Under the pieces are notes generated by a model. The model was not told where the DNA came from. It saw only the letters and a program-made list of their open reading frames with translations, and did no database searches. The position numbers and the translations under genes were made by a program. A stretch of 5,952 nt of DNA from Bacteroidota bacterium. Lineage in GTDB: Bacteria > Bacteroidota > Bacteroidia > Bacteroidales > UBA1402. Positions 1 to 5,772 of the stretch are shown in pieces; position 1 is the stretch's first letter; each line of letters begins with the position of its first letter. The stretch is from assembly GCA_030706285.1 (NCBI GenBank), contig JAUZOU010000195.1, positions 1-5,952 of the forward strand. The letters are read 5' to 3'.

Positions 1-2
1 AT

Positions 3-86
3 GACCATTTTTGTATAAGAAACAACATCCCGGCCATTAACAACTTCCGCGAATCCGGTTATCCGTCAAAGCGGGCCATACCATGA
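3..86 (+). CDS. Possible 3' end of an upstream gene (partial at left edge)
   Basis: One forward frame is open from the left edge and ends at TGA 84-86, giving a 27-residue tail that ends in GYPSKRAIP. Its stop overlaps the ATG of the sulfatase-maturase gene in an ATGA arrangement, which is typical of translationally coupled genes in one operon. The other two forward frames are closed early (TGA at 2-4, TAA at 16-18), so this is the only frame that could carry an upstream gene across this region. The tail is too short for me to recognise a family. A sulfatase or other polysaccharide-utilisation gene would be a natural partner, but nothing in these residues shows it. It could equally be a chance open stretch in a short leader. 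Confidence 0.4.
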   Translation, partial: DHFCIRNNIPAINNFRESGYPSKRAIP

Positions 87-1312
87 AAACAACCGACTAC
101 CTGTTCGAAACCAGGCGCGCAGCCCTGCACCGGCCATTTCCGATGATGGTCAAACTCGCCGGTCCTCTCTGCAACCTGGACTGCCGTTACTGCTATTACA
201 TTGAGAAAACCGGACTGTATCCGGACAAATCCAGACAGTTGCTCTCTTACCGCATGGCCCCCGCGCTGCTTGAAACCATCATCCGTCAGACCATCGAAGC
301 TCAGCCAGGGGATACCGCGACGTTCATCTGGCATGGTGGTGAGCCAACCCTGGCCGGCCTCGACACCTTCCGGGAAATTGTCCGGATGGAATACCATTAT
401 GCCGGTCTGGCTGGTAAGAAGGTGAGCAACAGCCTGCAGACCAACGGGCTGCTCCTTGACGATGCCTGGTGCGAATTTTTAGCCGTCAACCATTTTCTTT
501 GCGGCATTTCCATTGACGGTCCGGAAAAAGAGCACGACTGTTACCGGAAGAGTGCGGCTGGCAAGGGCACCTGGAAACAAGTGATGAACGCCATCCGTCT
601 TTTCCACAAGCATAGCGTCGAATTCAACACCATGACCGTCGTTCACGACCAGAATGTGCAACAACCGGCCAGGCTCTATCAGTTCCTGAAAGACATTGGC
701 AGCCATTACATGCAGTTTACACCCATTGTCGAACGAATCGCCGAAGACGAAACACTCCCCTTTTCTGTCGTCGATCCCAACTATCAGGGGAATACCATGC
801 CCATGGAAGGGAGCGTTTCTGCCGGAGAGTTCGGGAATTTTCTCTGCCGGCTGTTCGACTGTTGGGTGAAACAGGACATCGGCACCTGTTTTGTCAACTA
901 TTTTGATGCCACCCTCGCCGGCTGGATGGGCATTACGCCGGGCCTCTGCACGATGTCCGAGTACTGTCCCTGTTCACCAACCGTTGAACATTCCGGCGAT
1001 TTGTTCAGTTGCGACCATTATGTGTTTCCCGAATACAAGTTAGGCAATCTGAGCAGCCTGAACCTGGAAGACGCTGTCAAATGCGATGCTCAACTGTTTT
1101 TCGAAGAAGCGAAAAAGAAAGAACTGGCCACTTCCTGCCTCTCGTGCAACTACCTGCATCTTTGCCATGGCGATTGTCCGAAGAATAGATACCAGATGGA
1201 TCGTGAAGGCGACAGGAAGTCTGTCTTGTGCAACGGATTGTACCGGTTTTTCGAGCACACGGAAAAAACATTCAAGGAAATGGCGGCAGACATCGCACCA
1301 ATACAGCAATAA
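83..1312 (+). CDS. Anaerobic sulfatase-maturating enzyme (radical SAM/SPASM)
   Basis: This cytoplasmic radical SAM enzyme would convert the active-site Cys or Ser of a type I sulfatase to C-alpha-formylglycine without oxygen. The 409 residues match the usual length of the Bacteroides enzymes. The N-terminal radical SAM core has CNLDCRYC with Cys30, Cys34 and Cys37 for the SAM-binding cluster, then WHGGEPTLAG (83-92), QTNG (119-122) and SIDGP (143-147). The C-terminal SPASM domain carries eight cysteines at 289, 295, 310, 352, 355, 361, 365 and 383, with the spacing known for two auxiliary 4Fe-4S clusters. Asp311, just after Cys310, sits where the proposed catalytic base of the Clostridium enzyme lies. 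The start at 83 leaves the usual short lead before the radical SAM motif, and its ATG overlaps the stop of a possible upstream frame. All key residues are present, so it should be active. No sulfatase is visible in the window. The family assignment is strong, while the exact substrate cannot be read from the sequence. Confidence 0.95.
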   Translation: MKTTDYLFETRRAALHRPFPMMVKLAGPLCNLDCRYCYYIEKTGLYPDKSRQLLSYRMAPALLETIIRQTIEAQPGDTATFIWHGGEPTLAGLDTFREIVRMEYHYAGLAGKKVSNSLQTNGLLLDDAWCEFLAVNHFLCGISIDGPEKEHDCYRKSAAGKGTWKQVMNAIRLFHKHSVEFNTMTVVHDQNVQQPARLYQFLKDIGSHYMQFTPIVERIAEDETLPFSVVDPNYQGNTMPMEGSVSAGEFGNFLCRLFDCWVKQDIGTCFVNYFDATLAGWMGITPGLCTMSEYCPCSPTVEHSGDLFSCDHYVFPEYKLGNLSSLNLEDAVKCDAQLFFEEAKKKELATSCLSCNYLHLCHGDCPKNRYQMDREGDRKSVLCNGLYRFFEHTEKTFKEMAADIAPIQQ

Positions 1313-1321
1313 AAGGTATGA

Positions 1322-1366
1322 GTCCCAGGGCAAGCCCTGGACGCTGATTCCGCCGCAAGCGGCGGG
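1322..1366. repeat. Twin GC-rich hairpins (REP-like palindromes, possible 3' stabiliser)
   Basis: Two palindromes follow the maturase stop by about 10 bp. The first pairs GTCCCAGGG (1322-1330) with CCCTGGAC (1335-1342) around a CAAG loop, with one bulged C. The second pairs CCGCCGC (1350-1356) perfectly with GCGGCGG (1359-1365) around AA. Both have the same CAAG-type tip. There is no clear T-tract after either stem, so they are not textbook intrinsic terminators, although they could stop or protect the maturase transcript. Paired GC-rich palindromes of this layout resemble dispersed extragenic palindromic repeats. Whether this one is multicopy cannot be seen from one window. Confidence 0.6.
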
Positions 1367-1412
1367 AAATTCTACCCTTATAGATTAAAATTAACCTGCA
1401 CAATCTGTGCGG

Positions 1413-1507
1413 CTCAGAATCGAACAAGATTGGTTACTTTTGTCGTTGAGTATTATGCTGCCATCACCGATACGGACTCAGAATTGAACAAGATTGGTTA
1501 CTTTTGT
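1413..1507. repeat. Two 31-bp near-identical direct repeats, 64-bp period
   Basis: Bases 1413-1443 and 1477-1507 are the same 31-bp sequence with one mismatch (C at 1421, T at 1485). The shared core includes GAACAAGATTGGTTACTTTT. Each copy ends in TACTTTTG, which fits the Bacteroidota -7 consensus TAnnTTTG. The 33 bp between copies are unrelated to them. The repeats lie 58 bp before the esterase start, so a duplicated promoter or operator for that gene is the simplest reading. An AraC-type or hybrid two-component regulator binding tandem direct sites is one possibility. A dispersed repeat unrelated to the esterase is the alternative. Confidence 0.75.
1499..1506 (+). promoter_or_regulatory. 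Candidate -7 element for the esterase gene
   Basis: TACTTTTG matches the Bacteroidota sigma-ABfr -7 consensus TAnnTTTG and lies 58 bp before the ATG at 1565. A second identical copy is at 1435-1442 in the upstream repeat. No convincing TTTG-type -33 element stands 19-21 bp upstream of either copy, so, if real, the promoter may need an activator bound to the repeated segment. Confidence 0.4.
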
Positions 1508-1564
1508 AAGTAAACTGAAATTCAGCCGCTGAACCAACCGTATGACCACAAACCTAAAATCGAC

Positions 1565-2500
1565 ATGTTTTACAACGTTCTTTTCTCCGTCCGTCAAAAA
1601 GCCATTGCCGCTTGTTTTTTGCTCTTACTGATTTTTCCGGTCGTTGCAACAGCACAGGAAATCATTCCGTTATACCCAAACACCATTCCGAATTCGAAAG
1701 TTTCGGATATTAAAGAATCGCGGGACAAATCGAATCCGGGCATCATAACCGGAACCACCTGCCCTACGCTTGAATGTTACCTTCCGGAAAAAGAAAAAGC
1801 CACCGGAACAGCTGTTGTTGTTTGTCCCGGAGGCGGTTACAGTGTGATCGTCTATCAAGGCGAAGGCGTCACGACGGCCAAGGAATTTGCCCGGCATGGT
1901 GTGGCCGCTTTTATTCTTAAATACAGGCTTCCCAACGATTTGACCATGTCCGACAAGCACATCGGACCATTACAGGATGCTCAGCAAGCTATCAAGGTGG
2001 TACGAGAAAATGCCTCCAAATGGGACATCGATCCAGCCAGGATTGGCATCATGGGCTTTTCAGCCGGCGGACACCTGGCCTCTACGGAAGCCACCCATTA
2101 CAACAAGCCGCTCATTGAAAACGACCAACACACCAGTCTGCGCCCTGACTTTCAGATCGTCGTTTATCCCGTCATCAGCATGCAGGACAGTCTGACCCAA
2201 CAGGACACAAGAAATAGGTTGCTGGGCAACGAACCATCACAAGCATTGAAAGACCTGTTCTCTAACGAGATGCAGGTGGACAGTCAGACCCCGGCCGCCT
2301 ACATCACCCACGCGGCCGACGACAAGGTGGTCGATGTCGATAACAGCATCCGTTATTTCGAAGCCTTGCGGCATCACAACGTTCCCGTTGAAATGCACCT
2401 TTTTCCGAAAGGCGGACACGGCTTTGTTTTCGGCCAGAAAAACTGGATGGAACCATTGTTCAAGTGGATGGAAAATTCAAACTTGATGAAAGCTCAGTAA
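1565..2500 (+). CDS. Secreted alpha/beta-hydrolase, acetyl-esterase/BD-FAE-like
   Basis: This is a probable exported carbohydrate esterase that removes acetyl or other acyl groups from plant or host glycans. The start at 1565 gives a good signal peptide: positive residues at 10-12, a hydrophobic core at about 13-28, and a likely cut after ATAQ near residue 31, with no lipobox Cys. The mature protein has an alpha/beta-hydrolase fold. VVCPGGGY (85-92) supplies the oxyanion-hole loop. GFSAGGH (164-170) holds the nucleophile Ser166. HAADDKVV (249-256) holds the likely acid Asp253. GGHGF (283-287) holds His285. The triad is complete and the 311-residue length is usual for bacterial xylan acetylesterase and BD-FAE-type enzymes of Bacteroidales. 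The gene follows the sulfatase maturase on the same strand but after a 252-bp gap with hairpins and repeats, so it is probably transcribed separately. The exact substrate is not readable; a peptidase-like or lipase-like activity is less likely. Confidence 0.88.
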   Translation: MFYNVLFSVRQKAIAACFLLLLIFPVVATAQEIIPLYPNTIPNSKVSDIKESRDKSNPGIITGTTCPTLECYLPEKEKATGTAVVVCPGGGYSVIVYQGEGVTTAKEFARHGVAAFILKYRLPNDLTMSDKHIGPLQDAQQAIKVVRENASKWDIDPARIGIMGFSAGGHLASTEATHYNKPLIENDQHTSLRPDFQIVVYPVISMQDSLTQQDTRNRLLGNEPSQALKDLFSNEMQVDSQTPAAYITHAADDKVVDVDNSIRYFEALRHHNVPVEMHLFPKGGHGFVFGQKNWMEPLFKWMENSNLMKAQ

Positions 2501-2518
2501 TTTGCAAACGTCAAAACC

Positions 2519-2652
2519 ACCTGGCTATCACAGTTAAACGACTTGGTAATCAACGTTAAATCACCTGGTTATAACAAGCTTAGCTACCAGATTGTCATAA
2601 GCTTAACTACCAGACCATCAAAATTTAACTACTTGGCTATCAAAAACAATGG
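2519..2652. repeat. Degenerate tandem array, six 22-23-bp units
   Basis: Six units begin at 2519, 2541, 2563, 2586, 2609 and 2631, with periods of 22, 22, 23, 23 and 22 bp. The unit reads roughly ACCTGGCTATCA, then a variable AAnn, then TTAAC plus T or G. Units 1, 2 and 6 keep TTGG or CTGG with a GCTATCA- or GTAATCA-like core; units 4 and 5 start ACCAGA; units 3 and 4 share AAGCTTA. There are no unique spacers between units, so this is a diverged simple tandem array and not CRISPR. It starts 18 bp after the esterase stop and runs over the last codons and stop of the convergent membrane-protein gene. Its function is unknown. Protein-binding iterons, a replication-slippage relic, or a 3' processing or insulating element between convergent genes are possible. 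Confidence 0.75.
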
Positions 2653-3078
2653 CAGTCCGATTGCTAGTACCAGGGCATAAATGGACAAAATAACGATCGT
2701 GATGATTCCGATAAATTTGAACAGTTTCTTCATTTGCTGAAAGGCATCCGTCACTATCGTTTCATCAACTTCTTGCAAACCCAGCTTGATCCGGGTTGAA
2801 AAATGATACAAATAAGTAATTGGGAAATAATACAAGACTGCAAATAACAGATAGAGAAGCCCAATGGCAACGCCCACTGCTCCTGCCAAATTAGAAGGGA
2901 TATTCGAACCGAATGGCAGGATATTTAACATAAACAGGAAACCGAATACCGCAACAATCGCCATCATGACATATCCGGCAATCGCCAAAAATTTGCCCCA
3001 TTTAGCTGTTTCGATCAGATAATTCCTAACTTCCTGGTTCATGGCCAGTTTCTTTTCTTCTTGCAAGGTGTTTTCCAT
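2629..3078 (-). CDS. Small membrane protein, DUF5362-like
   Basis: This is an integral inner-membrane protein of unknown function. With the start at 3078 (MENTLQEEKK) it has 149 residues: a charged N-terminus, a first membrane helix at about 30-54, a second at about 66-91, an amphipathic stretch of about 92-118 with the pattern DETIVTDAFQQMKKLF, and a third helix at about 120-147. The helix layout and the AFQQMKKLFKFIGI segment resemble the DUF5362 family of Bacteroidota, which I assign from memory with moderate confidence. An in-frame ATG at 3132 would add 18 residues, but a candidate promoter element (3122-3129) lies over that codon, so 3078 is preferred. The stop codon and last residues (FLIAK) are encoded inside the final unit of the neighbouring tandem repeat array. 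It converges on the esterase gene and lies downstream of the ATPase gene on the same strand. Confidence 0.75.
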   Translation of the reverse strand: MENTLQEEKKLAMNQEVRNYLIETAKWGKFLAIAGYVMMAIVAVFGFLFMLNILPFGSNIPSNLAGAVGVAIGLLYLLFAVLYYFPITYLYHFSTRIKLGLQEVDETIVTDAFQQMKKLFKFIGIITIVILSIYALVLAIGLPLFLIAK

Positions 3079-3121
3079 GATAAAAAAGTCCTTTTCGTTA
3101 TACAATTCAGTAATTGATCGA

Positions 3122-3152
3122 TAAAGATACAAACAGAATTTGGATTCACTAA
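3122..3152 (-). promoter_or_regulatory. Candidate promoter for the membrane-protein gene
   Basis: Read on the minus strand, TATCTTTA (3129-3122) differs from the Bacteroidota -7 consensus TAnnTTTG only in its last base. A TTAG (3152-3149), similar to the -33 TTTG, lies 19 bp upstream, within the normal spacing. Transcription would begin near 3115, which leaves a leader of about 37 bases before the ATG at 3078 and excludes the longer upstream start at 3132. Confidence 0.45.
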
Positions 3153-3254
3153 TTTCTATGTGTTCTAATTTCTTTATGGCAATAGGCTTTATATATTAGC
3201 ATTATCTTAGTTCTTTTCTATTATAGTTCTTATGGAAAAGCAACGCATTTGTCC

Positions 3255-4529
3255 CTAATCTTTCAGGCAGCCGATTGGCACCACATACACACCATCTTCA
3301 CGGCAATAGGCGAATTTGCCCGTACCTGTTAGTACCATAAGGAACGATGGCGCTTTCATTTTGCTGGTATCAATTTTATTTGCAAGAGTTTTCAAGGTAG
3401 TAGAACCTTCCTCTACAAGTTTATCTCCACCCAACTTTATTTCGATAAGTCCAAACTTCCCATTGCGAAGATGAAGCACTGCATCACATTCTAACCCGTA
3501 TTTATCTCGGAAATGACAAACCTGACCATCCAGTACATCAGCAAACACACGAAGGTCTCGAACACAAAGTGTTTCAAATAGAAGTCCCATCGTGCTAAGA
3601 TCGCTTAACAAATCGTTGGGACCAAGGCCTAAGGCAGAAACAGCTATGGATGGATCAACGAAATATCGAGTATCAGAAGTACGGATAGCGGTCTTTGAGC
3701 GCAAATTAGGATTCCATGCCACAGAATCTTCTATGACAAAAATTTTTTTCAGAGCATCGATATATGAAGTGATCGTTTTGACATCAGCTGATTCTTCACC
3801 ATTAGTCAACATATCAGCAGAAATAGTACTAACTGGAGCAGGCGCACCTTGATGACGCGCATAAGAACGCATCAATAATTTCACTCTTTCCGGGTTTCTT
3901 TTCACCCCGTCCACTCTGGAAATATCAGACTTCGTTACTGCATCATAATAGTCCATAGCCTGATCAAGTGCCAACTCGCCTTCCAGTGTGGTAGCCCGAG
4001 GCCATCCTCCACGACAAATCAGAAATGCCAAATCTTCTAACGTAAGTTTATTGATTCCCTGAATTTGATTAGGTGCATCAAAAAGTTCCTTTACACTAAC
4101 TTCGCCTGTCGACTCTCCTGATTCATAGAGACTCATAGGGCGCATTGTAAGCCAAGCGAAACGGCCAGTACCAGAATGATGTATCTCATCAGTATCAGCA
4201 GGTACAGCAGAACCTGTAAGAATGAACTGACCAAGTTTTTCACGATGGTCAGCCTCAAAACGGATGGCGTCCCACAGCTTTGGAGCAATCTGCCATTCGT
4301 CTAATAGTATCGGCGTCTTGCCAACAAGCAATGCTCTTGGATTTATATCGGCCATTTTAATGTTTTGCGCCTTCTGAGTAGGCTCATCCATATAGATAAT
4401 AGTTGCTGCTTGTTGTTCAGCCGTCGTGGTCTTACCACACCACTTTGGACCTTCAATCAAAACAGCACCTTTCCCAGCCAGTTTCCTTGCCAGCATTCTA
4501 TCGGCTATTCTTTTCTTATACTCTTTCAT
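3255..4529 (-). CDS. AAA_14/DUF4143 family ATPase
   Basis: This is a cytoplasmic P-loop ATPase of the widespread AAA_14 plus DUF4143 architecture, for which no firm biological role is established. In the 424 residues, the Walker A motif is GPKWCGKTT (27-35), the Walker B is ILLDEWQ (74-80) with Asp77 and Glu78, and ILTGSA (103-108) fits the sensor strand. The C-terminal DUF4143 part contains a PD-(D/E)XK-like pattern, ECD with Asp349 followed by LIEIK with Glu363 and Lys365, so a nuclease-type fold is expected. The start at 4529 gives the usual KKRIADR lead before the P-loop. The length and all ATPase motifs are intact. A strong -7 element and a 23-bp repeat array lie just upstream, and an IS3 element sits beyond the array. 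Its G+C is lower than that of the maturase and esterase genes, which is compatible with mobility, as these ATPases are often multicopy. Roles in replication, mobile-element maintenance or toxin-antitoxin-like systems are speculative. Confidence 0.9.
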   Translation of the reverse strand: MKEYKKRIADRMLARKLAGKGAVLIEGPKWCGKTTTAEQQAATIIYMDEPTQKAQNIKMADINPRALLVGKTPILLDEWQIAPKLWDAIRFEADHREKLGQFILTGSAVPADTDEIHHSGTGRFAWLTMRPMSLYESGESTGEVSVKELFDAPNQIQGINKLTLEDLAFLICRGGWPRATTLEGELALDQAMDYYDAVTKSDISRVDGVKRNPERVKLLMRSYARHQGAPAPVSTISADMLTNGEESADVKTITSYIDALKKIFVIEDSVAWNPNLRSKTAIRTSDTRYFVDPSIAVSALGLGPNDLLSDLSTMGLLFETLCVRDLRVFADVLDGQVCHFRDKYGLECDAVLHLRNGKFGLIEIKLGGDKLVEEGSTTLKTLANKIDTSKMKAPSFLMVLTGTGKFAYCREDGVYVVPIGCLKD

Positions 4530-4551
4530 GCTAAGTTGTTGATTCTTTGTG

Positions 4552-4559
4552 CAAAGATA
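4552..4559 (-). promoter_or_regulatory. -7 promoter element for the ATPase gene
   Basis: Read on the minus strand this is TATCTTTG, a perfect match to the Bacteroidota TAnnTTTG consensus. It lies 22 bp upstream of the ATG at 4529, so the mRNA leader would be only about 15 bases. I see no TTTG-type -33 element at the right spacing; instead the 23-bp repeat array begins immediately upstream, which suggests activation or repression through protein binding there. Confidence 0.6.
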
Positions 4560-4560
4560 C

Positions 4561-4638
4561 TATAGATAAATAAAATTCCGCTATTTGGCTAAAAATAATT
4601 ACCAATTTTGGCTAAAAATATTTCCATACTTTGGCTAA
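4561..4638. repeat. 23-bp tandem repeats upstream of the ATPase promoter
   Basis: TTTGGCTAA occurs at 4584-4592, 4607-4615 and 4630-4638, exactly 23 bp apart. The first two units extend to TTTGGCTAAAAATA followed by a less conserved tail containing CCA. The 23 bp before them (4561-4583) agree with the first unit at 13 of 23 positions and may be a decayed fourth copy. The third unit loses similarity after TTTGGCTAA, which is where the insertion sequence appears to begin. The position directly behind the -7 element suggests operator-type binding sites or iterons for the ATPase or a partner. Confidence 0.75.
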
Positions 4639-4677
4639 TCATGGCCGTACACCGAAAAATCGCTGTACCACATCGAG

Positions 4678-4813
4678 AAAGTAGACACAAAAAAGATTTT
4701 TTAGTGGTTAATGTTTTTAAAAGTAAACAATGGTGAAATTATTCTTGTCTTTGATTTTACGAAAGTAGACATTTTGTTCGTTTTTATGAGTTATTCGTTT
4801 TTAAAAGTAGACG
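4678..4813. repeat. Four AAAGTAGAC motifs with exact 42-bp period, inside the IS end
   Basis: GTAGAC-type motifs start at 4681 (GTAGAC), 4723 (GTAAAC), 4765 (GTAGAC) and 4807 (GTAGAC), each preceded by AAA, so every interval is exactly 42 bp. The copies at 4723 and 4807 are also preceded by TTTTTAAAA. The sequence between motifs is AT-rich and poorly conserved. Read in transposase orientation the motif is GTCTACTTT. A 42-bp spacing is four helical turns, which puts all copies on one DNA face, so ordered transposase binding sites are a reasonable inference. The last copy ends 13 bp from the transposase stop codon. Confidence 0.75.
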
Positions 4814-4825
4814 CTGCTCTGTATT

Positions 4826-5725
4826 TTACTGAAAATGAGCGCTTTTACACCGTCTTTGTACATACTTCGGTTCAGTGCTAAGTATACGATTCTCAAAGGT
4901 TTTTTTATGTTCCAGTTCCCCTTTGTAGAACCGCTTCCTGTAGTTATCCGGTGTGTCGTAACCGATTGCCCAGCAAGGCCGCTGCTCGTTGTAGAACTTC
5001 ACGTATCTAGCCAGTAACGCTTTAACTTGGTCTCTGTTGCGACACTGTTCCATTTTAAAGTCAAGAAGCAGTTCCTCTTTGATCCATCCGTTAAGAGCCT
5101 CGTTTACCGGATTGTCTGTCGGCTTCCCGGCCCTTGACATTGAACGAACGATGCAGGTATCCTTAATCAGCTCATTGTAAGCCATGGATGCATAAACGCT
5201 GCCTTGATCGGTATGGACTATCGCAGGCTCCATACACCCTTTCAGCAGTTCTTTTACATCAACCAGACCTTCAATGTATTGGTCTCTGCAACCTCTACGC
5301 TCAGCAAGCTTCCAGCTTAGTATCTCCTTTGTAAACACATCAAAGTAGAACGTTGTCTCAAAATAGAATAGCCAGAACTTGAAAGCCGTCATATCCGATA
5401 CAATAACCTGTTTTGGCCTGTCAACCGTATCCCAGGACGAGAAAATCAGATTCGGGTATTTGTCGCGTTCCTTTCTGGGTCGACGGCGGATACGGTGTTT
5501 CGTTTCTGCCTTGACCCCCAGGTATCTGAAGCATTTGTACGCATAGTTGTCACTGATGTGATACCCGAGGTTGATTCTGATGAATGCTGCAACCCAACGA
5601 TAACCGTGGGTAGGATGATTGCGATGAGCATCAGACACCATCTTGACCATCTCTTCCCTGTTTATGTCACGCGAGGACGGTTTGCGATTCTTCCATTTGT
5701 AGTATCCCGAACGGCTCACACACAT
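4826..5725 (-). CDS. IS3-family transposase OrfB (DDE)
   Basis: This is the catalytic transposase subunit of the IS, which cuts and joins the element's ends. From the only in-frame ATG (5725) it has 299 residues. SRSGYYKW (4-11) is the typical OrfB N-terminal motif. HGYRW (40-44) begins the helical HTH_21-like segment. The rve catalytic core has Asp111 in SDMT, Asp173 in HTDQGS and Glu209 in NEALNG, with 35 residues between the last two, i.e. a D-D(35)E triad. Lys216 follows the Glu by seven residues, as in IS3 enzymes. The frame stays open upstream to 5884 without another ATG and reads through EFDIIDILSRDYSIHSLCDL, which looks like genuine OrfB sequence. The functional protein is therefore probably made as an OrfAB fusion by -1 frameshifting and not from 5725. 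No internal stop or deletion is seen. Confidence 0.92.
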   Translation of the reverse strand: MCVSRSGYYKWKNRKPSSRDINREEMVKMVSDAHRNHPTHGYRWVAAFIRINLGYHISDNYAYKCFRYLGVKAETKHRIRRRPRKERDKYPNLIFSSWDTVDRPKQVIVSDMTAFKFWLFYFETTFYFDVFTKEILSWKLAERRGCRDQYIEGLVDVKELLKGCMEPAIVHTDQGSVYASMAYNELIKDTCIVRSMSRAGKPTDNPVNEALNGWIKEELLLDFKMEQCRNRDQVKALLARYVKFYNEQRPCWAIGYDTPDNYRKRFYKGELEHKKTFENRILSTEPKYVQRRCKSAHFQ

Positions 5726-5772
5726 AAGGTCACAGAGGCTATGGATGCTGTAATCGCGGGACAGAATGTCTA

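Noticed and set aside
59..397. Minus-strand 112-residue open frame
   Set aside because: It is antisense to the maturase radical SAM core, whose motifs (CNLDCRYC, WHGGEP) are unambiguous on the plus strand.
1040..1333. Minus-strand open frames over the maturase 3' end, and the plus-strand frame 1086-1388
   Set aside because: These are shadows of the SPASM domain coding sequence; none has a recognisable domain or promoter.
1398..1410. Small palindrome GCACA-atc-TGTGC as a terminator
   Set aside because: The stem is only five base pairs with a three-base loop and no T-tract follows.
2519..2652. CRISPR array
   Set aside because: Units are contiguous at 22-23 bp without unique spacers, and no cas gene is visible.
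3079..3132. Extended N-terminus of the membrane protein from the ATG at 3132
   Set aside because: The candidate -7 element covers 3122-3129, so that codon would probably be upstream of the transcript; the added residues also do not resemble a signal or helix.
4678..4813. CRISPR or VNTR reading of the 42-bp repeats
   Set aside because: Only about 9 bp per unit are conserved, which is too short for a CRISPR repeat and too poorly conserved between motifs for a recent VNTR.
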